Source: Euryarchaeota archaeon UBA52
Lineage (GTDB): Archaea > Thermoplasmatota > Poseidoniia > Poseidoniales > Thalassarchaeaceae
Assembly (NCBI GenBank): GCA_002505455.1
Contig: DAVB01000027.1
Span: 4,134 to 55,780, forward strand
DNA: 51,647 nucleotides
Direction of reading: 5' to 3'
The notes beneath the pieces were generated by a model. That model was given only the letters and a program-made list of their open reading frames with translations, was not told where the DNA came from and made no database searches. Positions 23,702 through 32,432 of this stretch are shown in pieces. The translations under genes and the position numbers were made by a program. How positions within the stretch are numbered: position 1 is the first letter of the stretch; the number at the start of each line of letters is the position of its first letter.

Positions 23702-24853
23702 TCAATTGTCCAGATCAGTGCTATTGAGATAGACAATCGTCATTTCAAGGCGTTCGTGGGTGGGGTGAACCTCAACAAATGCTACAGGAGCCTCGACAGA
23801 ATCGCTGATTTCCTCTGCTGTGGAAAGGGGGATTTCTATTCGACCCCTCTCAGAATCATGATACAAGAATCTTCGAGGTAAGCCTGTTTCCCGAATGATT
23901 TCATCCATGTATCCCTCTGCCACTTCATTATCGCATTCGATCGCGCCGAAGATCAATGTTCCATCCTCCGTCAATAATTCATGAGGGGCGATAGTGGCCT
24001 CCCCGCGTCTCAGGAACCTGTTTCTGAGTTGCCCCGCATCCTTGTAGACCGCTGTGCAGTATTTCAGATGGAAACCGTATGGCTCACGCACAACGCCGTC
24101 AATGGGGTCTGGCTTCCCCAGTGCGGCAGCGGCGACTCTGTCGCGCATGTTTATGGCTAGCTCCGCGGAACCCGCTGCCCCAGCAGTTATCTCGTCGGAG
24201 AGGTTGAATCCCCTAACTTCCATGTTACCGTGATTGCCTACGGTGATCTCAAGTTCATTCAAATTAAGGAATTGGATATCCATGTCCCTCATCTCTTCCA
24301 GTGCACCCATCAACTCTTTCTCTTGATCAGGCTCACAGGGGATCTCGATGCCGGTTTCTATTCCCTGAGCGGAGCATGCTGAGATCACATTGCTGTATTT
24401 CTTCGCATCTAAATCAAGGAGGTGGAATCGTATCTCGTCGAGTCCGGCTTCGGCAAACTCTCTCGCGTATTCAGGTTTGAACGGGATGCTCGTGTACATG
24501 TGCATGTGAAACGAAGGGCCGAATTCCTGCCTAAGTCTGCGGATTCCTTCCAGGGTGTGTTCCCTGTCCATCAACGGGTCGCCGCCGGTGATTCCCGCTC
24601 CCGTTGCGTTCATCGCCCTAGCCTCCTCGATTACCTCGTCGAACGAGGTGCAGGGGCGCTCATTGGCAAACATCATCTCTGCTTCCCGACGATTCTCCGA
24701 AAGAGGGCAGTAGTCACACTTCCAATGGCATTTCCCGGTGATGAACAGGACTAGCTTTGACCCCATTTGGCACTGTATACACCCTTCGGCTTCTTCGACC
24801 TCGGGGGCGTCGAACAAAGTCGGAATTGTGGGGAGCCTCAGAGTCACGCTCAT
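23702..24853 (-). CDS. Radical SAM protein, COG2108-like, function unknown
   Basis: A 383-residue radical SAM enzyme. The cluster motif CHWKCDYC (CxxxCxxC) sits near residue 42, closely preceded by an extra CIQCQMG pair that could bind a metal. ATGAGITGGDPLMD corresponds to the SAM-binding GGEP motif, and the alpha/beta barrel continues with FHMHMYTS and LDEIRFHLLD. It resembles the archaeal COG2108 group annotated as related to pyruvate-formate-lyase activases, whose substrate is not known to me. ATG 24853 overlaps the pdxT stop by 4 nt, so the two are translationally coupled; a link to pyridoxal phosphate chemistry is possible but unproven. Confidence 0.83.
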   Translation of the reverse strand: MSVTLRLPTIPTLFDAPEVEEAEGCIQCQMGSKLVLFITGKCHWKCDYCPLSENRREAEMMFANERPCTSFDEVIEEARAMNATGAGITGGDPLMDREHTLEGIRRLRQEFGPSFHMHMYTSIPFKPEYAREFAEAGLDEIRFHLLDLDAKKYSNVISACSAQGIETGIEIPCEPDQEKELMGALEEMRDMDIQFLNLNELEITVGNHGNMEVRGFNLSDEITAGAAGSAELAINMRDRVAAAALGKPDPIDGVVREPYGFHLKYCTAVYKDAGQLRNRFLRRGEATIAPHELLTEDGTLIFGAIECDNEVAEGYMDEIIRETGLPRRFLYHDSERGRIEIPLSTAEEISDSVEAPVAFVEVHPTHERLEMTIVYLNSTDLDN

Positions 24854-25461
24854 GCAGTGGTCCCCCTTTGCACGGACATAGCCGCCTCGATTAGCATCTC
24901 ATGGAAAATCGTCGTCCCGGAGAGTTCTGGATGGAATGTCAGCGCGATCCTGTTGTTTTCCCTCACGCCGACAGGCTCTCCATCCAAGGTTGCGATTACT
25001 GATGAGTTTCTGGCATCAGTGAAGCGTGGGGCCCTGATGAATGCGCATTGGAGGGGGTTGTTCACGTTCTCAACGGCCACTGGGCCGATGAATGAGTCAA
25101 TCTGCCGCCCCCACGCATTCCTATCCACTTCGGCGGAGATAATCGGGTCTCCCCCGTCTTGGGGATCGGCGAGGAGGATTGTTCCTGCACAGGTTGCTAG
25201 GACCGGCATTTCGCTATTCTCCCTCATAATCGAGTATAGCGGCCCGAGGAGCCCCGTTCCGCCCTCTCCGCCGACTATTCTCATGGTGGTGGATTCTCCG
25301 CCTGGCAGTATAACCGCATCAAGTCCACCACTAATAAGATCGCCCAATGATCGTAATTCCCTTATCGATACAGGGGTATTGGTCAAGTCACACGCGGCCT
25401 GAATTGCAACCTCGTGGGCCCTCCTGGACCCCTGGAGCATCACCAAACCCACTTCGAGCAC
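24850..25461 (-). CDS. pdxT: Pyridoxal 5'-phosphate synthase glutaminase subunit
   Basis: Class I glutaminase that supplies ammonia to PdxS for PLP synthesis. Seen: GLVMLQGSRRAHEVA, PGGESTTM (53-60), LATCAGTILLA with nucleophile Cys91, NAWGRQIDSF, and LTFHPELSGTTIFH with His177 and Glu179 completing the triad. The start is taken as GTG 25461, giving MLEVGLVMLQG, the usual PdxT N-terminus and 203 residues; the longer open frame to 25527 would approach the divergent serC start. PdxS is not in this window. Divergently transcribed from serC, itself a PLP enzyme. Confidence 0.9.
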   Translation of the reverse strand: MLEVGLVMLQGSRRAHEVAIQAACDLTNTPVSIRELRSLGDLISGGLDAVILPGGESTTMRIVGGEGGTGLLGPLYSIMRENSEMPVLATCAGTILLADPQDGGDPIISAEVDRNAWGRQIDSFIGPVAVENVNNPLQCAFIRAPRFTDARNSSVIATLDGEPVGVRENNRIALTFHPELSGTTIFHEMLIEAAMSVQRGTTA

Positions 25462-25551
25462 GATTCGCCGGGATATGCATGGGACATGAACCCCATCCTC
25501 GGGATACGGTTGATGCGATGCTCTCAAGGACCTAGTGACTCAGGCCGTATC

Positions 25552-26634
25552 ATGACCAGGCTACACAACTTTGGTGCTGGACCGGGAGTTCTGCCGCTCG
25601 AGGTGATTAAGGCGTGCAAAAAGAACCTCGAGGAGCTAGGTTCGAGTGGCCTCGGGCTGATGGAGACATCGCACAGAAGCCCGGTCTTCCAGGCAATCGT
25701 GGATGAGGCCGATGCGCGCCTTAGACGATTATTGCGAATTCCGGACGAGTACTCGGTGCTGTTTCTCCAAGGGGGGGCGTCCCTTCAATTCCACATGTCC
25801 GCGCTCAATCTTCTCGACCTAGGGGAGCATGCAGAGATAATCATCACCGGGACCTGGTCCCAGAAGGCCTACTCAGAGATCGGTAAGTTGGGGGGGGTTC
25901 GAGCCATATGGGATGGGGCGGAAGAGGGGTTCAACAGGGTCCCGGATCATTCGGAGTACTCTGTCAGCGAGGACGCGGCCTACATCCACTATACATCCAA
26001 CAACACGATCTATGGGACGCAGTTCCACGAAATGCCGGACTCCGGGGGGAGGCCGGTGGTGGTTGACGCCAGTTCCGACATCACCGGGGCCCGTCTGGAC
26101 GTCTCGGCGCATGACGTTGTCTACGCGGGCGCCCAGAAGAATCTCGGGCCAAGCGGTGTGACCGTGGTCATACTCTCGCCATGGGCTCTGAAGAAGGGTC
26201 GCGAGGGGCTACCCTCTATGCTGGACTACAAGGTCCATGAGTCGAAGGGAAGCCTGTTCAACACCCCGAACACATACGGGATTTTCGTCCTGAAGGAGGT
26301 ACTGGGTTGGATCGAGAGGGAGGGGGGCGTTCAAGCAGCCATAGATCGGAATGCCGCCAAGGCGTCCCTGTTGTATGGCCGCCTTGATTCCTCGGATTTC
26401 TGGGCGCCGCATGCCCTGAAGTCCTCGAGGTCCGTCATGAATGCCACCTGGAGGATATCAGACCATGGTCTAGAGGCCGCCTTCCTCGAAGGGGCCGAGG
26501 AGAGGGGGCTAATGGGCCTAAAGGGGCACAGGAGCGTAGGGGGGATCCGCGCCAGCATGTACAATGCGCTGGAGCTTTCCAGCGTGGAGGCCCTCGTGGC
26601 ATGGATGGCCGAGTTCGAGTCCATGCACTCCTGA
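25552..26634 (+). CDS. serC: Phosphoserine aminotransferase
   Basis: PLP-dependent transaminase of serine synthesis (3-phosphohydroxypyruvate to phosphoserine). The 360-residue protein begins MTRLHNFGAGPGVLPLEVI, followed by METSHRSPVF, LFLQGGASLQFHM, HYTSNNTIYGTQF, VVDASSDI and VVYAGAQKNLGPSGV in which Lys196 is the PLP Schiff-base residue. The length and motifs match the bacterial-type SerC family. ATG 25552 gives the canonical N-terminus; the frame is open further upstream. deoC follows after 36 nt on the same strand. This stretch (25.5-27.4 kb) is visibly GC-rich compared with 29-30 kb. Confidence 0.95.
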   Translation: MTRLHNFGAGPGVLPLEVIKACKKNLEELGSSGLGLMETSHRSPVFQAIVDEADARLRRLLRIPDEYSVLFLQGGASLQFHMSALNLLDLGEHAEIIITGTWSQKAYSEIGKLGGVRAIWDGAEEGFNRVPDHSEYSVSEDAAYIHYTSNNTIYGTQFHEMPDSGGRPVVVDASSDITGARLDVSAHDVVYAGAQKNLGPSGVTVVILSPWALKKGREGLPSMLDYKVHESKGSLFNTPNTYGIFVLKEVLGWIEREGGVQAAIDRNAAKASLLYGRLDSSDFWAPHALKSSRSVMNATWRISDHGLEAAFLEGAEERGLMGLKGHRSVGGIRASMYNALELSSVEALVAWMAEFESMHS

Positions 26635-26670
26635 CGGCTGATTCAAGCCACATGACTCCCGCGAGGGGGC

Positions 26671-27363
26671 ATGGAGGGAGACGCACGGATAGCCCTCCTC
26701 GATCTGACTCTTCTGGATAGAGAGGCTAGTGAGTCGGATCTCGAACATCTGGTTGAGCGTGCCAACAAGCATCTTCCCGCTGCTATTTGCGTCTTCTCTG
26801 AACAACTGGACGGGCTACGGGATATACTCGACACTAGAATAAAATTGGCTTGCGTGGCAGGTGGCTTCCCCACGGGTACACGTGATTCGACCGCTCTGTC
26901 CGAAGAAATTCGAGCGGCTCGCGATTCGGGGGCGGATGAGATAGACGTGGTGCTGGAACCCGGAATGGGGCTTGAGGACTCGATGTTGCTGATGGACTCA
27001 GCCAGAAGAGCCTCGGAGGGACTAACCCTGAAAGTGATACTCGAAACCCCTCTCCTTGACGAGAGATCGGCCATGGGCGCAGCCAGGATCGCCTTGATGG
27101 GCGGGGCCGATTTCGTCAAATCGTGCACCGGGAGGAGGGGCGCTTGTTCCATTGAGGCGGCCGGCTGGCTGGCGAGGGAGGTCCATCGTCACCAGACAGT
27201 CACCGGTGAATTGCGGGGGGTCAAGCTGTCAGGCGGCATACGGACCAGCGAGGATCTAGAGGCGCTACTTTCTGCCGTGACCGGGGAAGGGCTGTCCGTG
27301 ACAGACAGTCGGTATCTTCGTATCGGCGCATCCTCGCTGCTGGATTCCCTGCTGGGCGACTGA
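26671..27363 (+). CDS. deoC: Deoxyribose-phosphate aldolase
   Basis: Class I aldolase that splits 2-deoxyribose-5-phosphate into glyceraldehyde-3-phosphate and acetaldehyde. The 230-residue protein shows VAGGFPTG, EIDVVLEPG (Asp92), LKVILETPLL, FVKSCTGRRGACS with Schiff-base Lys150, and GVKLSGGIR with Lys185. It probably shares a transcript with serC upstream and ends 35 nt before the convergent ccdA-type gene. It would salvage deoxynucleoside carbon. Confidence 0.92.
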   Translation: MEGDARIALLDLTLLDREASESDLEHLVERANKHLPAAICVFSEQLDGLRDILDTRIKLACVAGGFPTGTRDSTALSEEIRAARDSGADEIDVVLEPGMGLEDSMLLMDSARRASEGLTLKVILETPLLDERSAMGAARIALMGGADFVKSCTGRRGACSIEAAGWLAREVHRHQTVTGELRGVKLSGGIRTSEDLEALLSAVTGEGLSVTDSRYLRIGASSLLDSLLGD

Positions 27364-27398
27364 GCTCGAGAATGCGATCGCAGTGCTGTGGAATCAGG

Positions 27399-28838
27399 CT
27401 ACATCTGAATCACAGAGGAGATCGTCTCCGGGCTGAAGAGGAAGACGAGCAGCACCGTTCCAGCGAATATCATCATCCAAGATCCGATGACCTTGATCCA
27501 CTGTGTCAGGGGATTTATCCTGGATGCGAACGCCGCATTGCCGTAGCCCACCAAAGATACGATGATCACCATGAGCAATATCAGGCCAAGCGCAAGGCCC
27601 AGCAGCCCCGTGAACACAGCCTCGACGCCCATCGTCCCCAGGAAGACAACGAACGGCAGCACTGCAATTGCGGTGCAATCGATGCTCGCAGCCGCGTATC
27701 CGACGCCATAGAGGAATGTGTTTGCCTCAGCAGAGCGTTTTTTCGATCCCTCGGTTGGCCTGTCTATGGCTCTTTGGACGAAGGAGAAGAGGTTGCTTGT
27801 CCAGCCCATCAGATTGAGCAAGCCGAGAGCCGCGAGGCTGAACGCGACGAAGATAGCGATTATCCGTATCATCCCGCTGAGGGCGAACGCTCGCCCCATT
27901 ATCGCCGCGACTATGCCGATTACCAGGAAGAACGAGACCATGCCGAATCCGCTCATGAGCCCGAGAATCGGGGGCTTTATCCTCCGAGATTCGCGTGAGT
28001 CCATCGAAGCCTCAGAAGCCATCAGAGTCATCTGGAATGTGACGAAACTTGGCAGGACGGGGAATGCGCAGGGGGAGAAGAAGACCAGGATAGATAGGAA
28101 GACCCCCAAAGCGAAAATTGCAGATCCTGAGGATTTCTCCTCGGCGATGCCGATCGTCCTCAGAGATTCTATCTCGAACTGATTTCCCGTCAAAGCCGTC
28201 TCCACAGCGGAGTCGAAGGACGACCAGCCGTCAGTGGGCGTCCCGGTATTCTCCCTTGCAATGATGTATCCCTCGTGATCGATGACGAGAACTGCGGGTA
28301 TCAATCCAGTTCCGCCAGCCGTCAGGAGCCGGACGGGATCGGAAAGCGTCCCATTCTCAAGAATGGCTGCATGGACGCTCCCAAGGCCAGTCGGGAATCC
28401 TGGTACCTTGTAGCCCCCCTCTGATGTGTTGAGGTATTCCAAGCTCTCATCATACCAAGCCCCATACGCAATCACATGCAATTCTCTGGCCGATTCCATC
28501 TCTTCCCAACGGGGGATTTCATCCTCCAGATGGTGCTGGACCGCATGGCAATTGGTGCAGTCATGCGCCATCAGATCAATGATCAGGACTCCGCCTCTGA
28601 GAAGAGAGGTGTTGATCCTGCCCTCCTCGTCCATTATCTCTGATTCTATCCCATCACGCTGCAGGGAGTCGAACAGAATCACGGGTATCGGCTCAATCTC
28701 CCCGCCTTCCCCTATGCGATCGCCAGCGATATCGAAGGCGCTCAAAGCCAAGGCGGATATGCCTACGAACATCAACCCGGCTATCACGGCAGCGGCCCAT
28801 GTCTGCCGTTGCCTCAGTACCGACATGTCCAGTCGCAT
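27399..28838 (-). CDS. Thioredoxin-CcdA/DsbD-like membrane fusion protein
   Basis: The 479-residue protein joins an extracytoplasmic thioredoxin-like domain to a CcdA-type electron-transfer membrane domain. An N-terminal helix (about 14-34) anchors residues 50-220, which contain LIIDLMAHDCTNCHAV (redox pair Cys94/Cys97) and the cis-Pro-like segment GTGLIPAVLVID. Residues 240-479 form about six helices with FFSPCAFPVLPSF (Cys257) and ASIDCTAIAVLPF (Cys388), the paired cysteines that carry reducing equivalents across the membrane. Domain order is reversed relative to E. coli DsbD, whose thioredoxin is C-terminal. Start ATG 28838 or in-frame ATG 28826. Likely role: supplying reductant to secreted thiol proteins or cytochrome maturation. 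Confidence 0.87.
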   Translation of the reverse strand: MRLDMSVLRQRQTWAAAVIAGLMFVGISALALSAFDIAGDRIGEGGEIEPIPVILFDSLQRDGIESEIMDEEGRINTSLLRGGVLIIDLMAHDCTNCHAVQHHLEDEIPRWEEMESARELHVIAYGAWYDESLEYLNTSEGGYKVPGFPTGLGSVHAAILENGTLSDPVRLLTAGGTGLIPAVLVIDHEGYIIARENTGTPTDGWSSFDSAVETALTGNQFEIESLRTIGIAEEKSSGSAIFALGVFLSILVFFSPCAFPVLPSFVTFQMTLMASEASMDSRESRRIKPPILGLMSGFGMVSFFLVIGIVAAIMGRAFALSGMIRIIAIFVAFSLAALGLLNLMGWTSNLFSFVQRAIDRPTEGSKKRSAEANTFLYGVGYAAASIDCTAIAVLPFVVFLGTMGVEAVFTGLLGLALGLILLMVIIVSLVGYGNAAFASRINPLTQWIKVIGSWMMIFAGTVLLVFLFSPETISSVIQM

Positions 28839-28934
28839 TCGTACCTGTGCTCGGAGATGGCGTATTTCACATGCTTGGAAGTCTGATACAATTCCACTAG
28901 CCTTAATCGGAAGTCGCGGCAGGAGACGGCCACA

Positions 28935-29010
28935 GGGCTCGTGGTCTAGGGGTTATGACGTCGCCTTCACATGGCGAAGATCGCAGGTTCAATTCCTGCC
29001 GAGCCCACCA
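28935..29010 (+). tRNA. tRNA-Val (anticodon CAC)
   Basis: Acceptor GGGCTCG (28935-28941) pairs with CGAGCCC (29000-29006); anticodon stem TCGCC/GGCGA encloses TTCACAT with anticodon CAC; T arm GCAGG-TTCAATT-CCTGC is perfect. The discriminator A is followed by an encoded CCA (29008-29010). Reads GUG codons. The 69 nt between it and the end of the PhoU-type gene hold nothing I recognise. Confidence 0.96.
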
Positions 29011-29079
29011 TCGTTCTCAATTATGATTCGTGATCTTGCGCGCCATGTACTCTGTTTCCACGAGGAGTTCTCCAGAAAG

Positions 29080-30126
29080 TCAAAAGATCTCTTCTGTGGC
29101 ATTTCTGTGCGTGTATATGTTGATTAAAACCTCGGCTATATCTTGAGTGTAGGCTAATATTCGCCTCAGAGATTCTGAAAGTTTATCCATAAAAAGTGCG
29201 TCTACCGACTCCAATTCAGATTCCCAGAGGCTTGCCTCATACTCTTTCAGTTCCGCTATTGCGGCCCTTACGTTCGACTTTGCTTCATGGATTTCATTCA
29301 CATCTCTGTCACGTAGATTTGAAATCAATAATTTGATTGCTGAGTGCCATACTGGGATGATGTTTATTGGTAGTTTTTGTAAAGATAGATTTGAAGGAAC
29401 TTCTTGATCGACGCACAATCTGCTGAGTAGGAAGCAATGATCTCCGATACGCTCTAAATTTTTGACAATATTAGAGAGTTCAGACGCTTCCCATCTGGTT
29501 GTTCCAAAGCTCGATTCTATCGAAGCGGATTCAAGGATTTGACCAACTTGCCTCTCCAATAACAATCTCAGTGCATCGACTTCCTTCTCTCTTTCCTCGC
29601 TATCTTCGAAGGATGAAGAATCGTTCCGAAGAAGAACCTCAGTGACATCTCTAATCTGACTTGAAACTAGTAGATACATTCTATTCAAGCTAGAGTACAA
29701 TGGCATTTCCGAGGTGTTGATCAATGTAACTAATTGAACAGAATATTCAGATTCTTCGGATATCTCAATCCCCCTAGTGGTCTGTGTGAATTTCCGTATC
29801 TGCCTCCTATCGTTTCTCCGAATACCGCTACTCCTAGAAACTAAGATATTGTGCGCACCAGAAATATATGCTCCAACGAGATGATCAAAAAGAAACTCGA
29901 CTTTGATTTCATCGATGTTTATCTCGATCTTTCTTCTCTTCCTAACATTGGTTGTTTCTGCATTTAATCTCAAACTCCCAGAGGGGCGCCACTCTATCTT
30001 GATCCTATCTTTTGCACTGAGTCCGTGTTCTGTGACCCATTTTCTAGGCAGGCTGACGATGTAAGTCGAACCGCCAGTTACCTGTAATTTTCTGATTTCT
30101 GACCTATCAGAGGATTCAATACTCAT
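29080..30126 (-). CDS. AbrB-PhoU family regulator of phosphate uptake
   Basis: The 348-residue protein combines an N-terminal AbrB/SpoVT-like swapped-hairpin DNA-binding domain (IRKLQVTGGSTYIVSLPRKWVTEHGLSAKDRIKIE, split over residues 11-46) with two PhoU-type helical repeats (about 130-345), including the NIVKNLERIGDHCF motif. This archaeal arrangement is generally tied to phosphate transport, and the gene is divergent from a PiT transporter across 125 nt. ATG 30126 is used (the preceding codon is TTG). An AT-rich TATA element at 30150-30160 on this strand predicts a transcript start almost at the ATG, so the mRNA may be leaderless. Its coding sequence is much more AT-rich than the transporter (22 G+C in the 60 bases from 29701). 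Confidence 0.87.
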   Translation of the reverse strand: MSIESSDRSEIRKLQVTGGSTYIVSLPRKWVTEHGLSAKDRIKIEWRPSGSLRLNAETTNVRKRRKIEINIDEIKVEFLFDHLVGAYISGAHNILVSRSSGIRRNDRRQIRKFTQTTRGIEISEESEYSVQLVTLINTSEMPLYSSLNRMYLLVSSQIRDVTEVLLRNDSSSFEDSEEREKEVDALRLLLERQVGQILESASIESSFGTTRWEASELSNIVKNLERIGDHCFLLSRLCVDQEVPSNLSLQKLPINIIPVWHSAIKLLISNLRDRDVNEIHEAKSNVRAAIAELKEYEASLWESELESVDALFMDKLSESLRRILAYTQDIAEVLINIYTHRNATEEIF

Positions 30127-30147
30127 CAAATACAGCCAAATTAATCC

Positions 30148-30220
30148 TCAATATATACTTTTCATCATCATTCAGTCTATTGTTTTCTTAAATTAATATA
30201 TATTCTATATATTTCTAAAG
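30148..30220. promoter_or_regulatory. Divergent TATA-box promoters between phoU-type gene and PiT transporter
   Basis: Between the divergent genes the sequence is strongly AT-rich. On the minus strand AAGTATATAT (about 30150-30160) lies about 25-30 nt from the ATG at 30126. On the plus strand TTAATATATATT (30193-30204) and CTATATATTT (30205-30214) precede ATG 30252 by 40-60 nt. These fit archaeal TATA elements. The AbrB-PhoU protein may bind here, but I see no clear operator palindrome. Confidence 0.6.
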
Positions 30221-30251
30221 TTATAACCCCTCAATAGTTGCGAGGCATCAT

Positions 30252-32432
30252 ATGGAAATCACAGGAATAATGTGGATAGTATTGCTTCTATCTCTGTTAG
30301 TATGTGCCTACATGGCATGGAATATCGGTGCAAACGACGTCGCAAATGCGATGGGGACATCCGTCGGGTCAAAGGCTCTGACGCTTAAGCAAGCCGTGAT
30401 CGTGGCAGCGATTTTCGAATTCGCTGGTGCCTTCTTCGCGGGCGACGCTGTCACAGACACGGTCAGGAAGGGGATTCTTGTTGTCGATTTCGAAACCGTC
30501 ACCGAGGTCTTTGCCAACGACCTGATGTACGGATTCATCTCAGCTATGATGGCGGCAGCGGTATGGCTCACCGTCGCCACGAGGCTGGGCTTGCCTGTCT
30601 CGACGACGCACAGCATCATCGGAGGCATCATCGGGGTCGGCCTGGTCCTCGAGGTGCAGCACCAGACGGACCTCATCGATTGGGAGGTCGTGAGGAAAGT
30701 GGTGATGTCCTGGGTCGCAAGCCCCTTGCTGGGCGGCATCATAGCGTTCCTGTCCTTCTGGATAGTCCGCGAGACCATCCTCGAATCCAAGAATCCCGAG
30801 GAACGCTCGATGTGGCTGGCCCCGATCCTCGCTTTCCCGACGTTCTTCGTACTCGGGCTGGCTCTTCAGTTCAAGGCGTTGAAGGGGCTCTTTAGCAGGC
30901 TGGACGATGCAGGGACGCTCGACAAGGCGTCATGGCTGGGAGTCAGTGAGGGCGGATCGTTCAACCCATTCACGCACTACTGCCCCGATGGGGTCAATCT
31001 CGTTGATCACCCCGAGTGCGTGGATGCGATCTACCAGGGCGCCTGGTTCCCCATCAATTCCCTGCTTCTCGCAGGCGCCATCGGAGCCATAGCCTCCCTC
31101 ACCCTGTTCATGGTCCTGAAGAGGATCGACATCAAGGAAGAGCGGAATGGATTCATGGGCGTCGAAAGGATCTTCGTTTGGCTTCAGATAATCACCGCGG
31201 CCTATGTCGCCTTCGCTCATGGGGCCAATGATCGGTCGAATGCAATCGGGCCCATGGCTGCTGTCTACCAGATCCTGGAGTCCGGTGGCGAGCTGACTGC
31301 GGAAGCAGCGGTTCCAGTGTGGCTGGTACTGCTCGGAAGCGCTGGGATTGCGATAGGCGTAATGACGTGGGGCTGGAGGGTCATGGACACGATCGGTAAG
31401 AAAATCACCGACATCACCCCGACAAGGGGTTTTGCAGCGGAATTCGGAGCCGCAACCACGATTCTGATATTCTCGATGCCGTTCCTCGCAGTCCCCGTTT
31501 CCACCACCCACACATTGGTCGGCGCTGTTGTCGGCGTCGGCTTGGCAGGCGGTGCGAAAGCCGTTGACTTCAGGGTGTTCGGGAAGATCTTCGCGTCGTG
31601 GGTAGCGAGCATACCCGCTGCTGGTTTCGGCTCAGTGGTGATATTCGTGGCCGTCGCATCCGACCCGGTCCATCTGATTGTTGTACTACCGATCGCCTTC
31701 GCGGCTGTGGTCTACGTGATGTGGGCCACGAGGGATGGTGAAATCTACGTCGAGGACGCACTCTCCGATGCAAGTGGCTCAGACGGCAGTGCCCCGACGC
31801 ACTTCGAGCTTTTGCACACCCATGCATTGGCGGTTGAGGAGACTGTGGCGCACATGCTGGACGCTGTGAACAAAGCAGCGGACGGGAAAGACCCCAAGAA
31901 GGAAATTGAGGCCACTGTGGAGGCGGAGCTCCGGGCAGACGTGATCAAGAATGATCTCAGAAAGAGGATAGGGTCGGGCCAGATGTCCGTGCTCCAGGGC
32001 CGAGACGCCATGCTCGAGATGGTTTCCAAGCAGGATAGGATCGCGGACTATGCACAAAACGTCGCCGAGCAGCTGTCATTCAGGGAGCTCTTCGGCGACA
32101 AGAAGGCGCGGGCGATGCTGAAGGAGATGGCTGAGGCCGTCTCCAATACTGCCTCGTTGTACGAGGACACTATTTCCCAACTGAAGACTGTGGCCCTATC
32201 TGGATACACCAAGGCAGGCAGGCAGCGCCTCAGTGACCTGATCGATGCGGTGAACCTTGCAGAGCACCAGGCAGACGTGGTTGAGAGCAAGGCTGCTGCA
32301 TACGTGTTCAGCAACGGGGAGGAAGAGTCCCTGGCAGCGGTGCACATGTACAGGGTGCTTCAGCGCTTGGATGACGTGGCAAATGCATGCGAGAAGGCAG
32401 CGAATGCCCTGCTCTCCATAGTATACGATTAA
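30252..32432 (+). CDS. pit: PiT-family phosphate permease with C-terminal PhoU-like (DUF47) domain
   Basis: A 726-residue inorganic phosphate transporter. Both inverted-repeat signatures are present: MAWNIGANDVANAMGTSVGS (residues 21-40) with LPVSTTHSIIGG, and HGANDRSNAIGPMAAV with VPVSTTHTLVGAVVG. About ten to twelve hydrophobic helices cover residues 5-495. The remaining 200 residues are helical and hydrophilic (ETVAHMLDAVNKAADG, LSFRELFGDKKARAML, NLAEHQADVVESKAAAY, VLQRLDDVANACEKAANALL), matching the PhoU-related DUF47 family that is normally a separate gene. The fusion suggests direct regulatory coupling. The gene is GC-richer than its neighbours (33 G+C in the 60 bases from 31081). Its stop overlaps the convergent PAP2-like gene by 4 nt. 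Confidence 0.93.
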   Translation: MEITGIMWIVLLLSLLVCAYMAWNIGANDVANAMGTSVGSKALTLKQAVIVAAIFEFAGAFFAGDAVTDTVRKGILVVDFETVTEVFANDLMYGFISAMMAAAVWLTVATRLGLPVSTTHSIIGGIIGVGLVLEVQHQTDLIDWEVVRKVVMSWVASPLLGGIIAFLSFWIVRETILESKNPEERSMWLAPILAFPTFFVLGLALQFKALKGLFSRLDDAGTLDKASWLGVSEGGSFNPFTHYCPDGVNLVDHPECVDAIYQGAWFPINSLLLAGAIGAIASLTLFMVLKRIDIKEERNGFMGVERIFVWLQIITAAYVAFAHGANDRSNAIGPMAAVYQILESGGELTAEAAVPVWLVLLGSAGIAIGVMTWGWRVMDTIGKKITDITPTRGFAAEFGAATTILIFSMPFLAVPVSTTHTLVGAVVGVGLAGGAKAVDFRVFGKIFASWVASIPAAGFGSVVIFVAVASDPVHLIVVLPIAFAAVVYVMWATRDGEIYVEDALSDASGSDGSAPTHFELLHTHALAVEETVAHMLDAVNKAADGKDPKKEIEATVEAELRADVIKNDLRKRIGSGQMSVLQGRDAMLEMVSKQDRIADYAQNVAEQLSFRELFGDKKARAMLKEMAEAVSNTASLYEDTISQLKTVALSGYTKAGRQRLSDLIDAVNLAEHQADVVESKAAAYVFSNGEEESLAAVHMYRVLQRLDDVANACEKAANALLSIVYD

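Noticed and set aside
27372..27998. Plus-strand 208-codon frame rich in Glu, Arg, His and Tyr
   Set aside because: Antisense of the CcdA membrane domain; composition is that of a hydrophobic gene read backwards.
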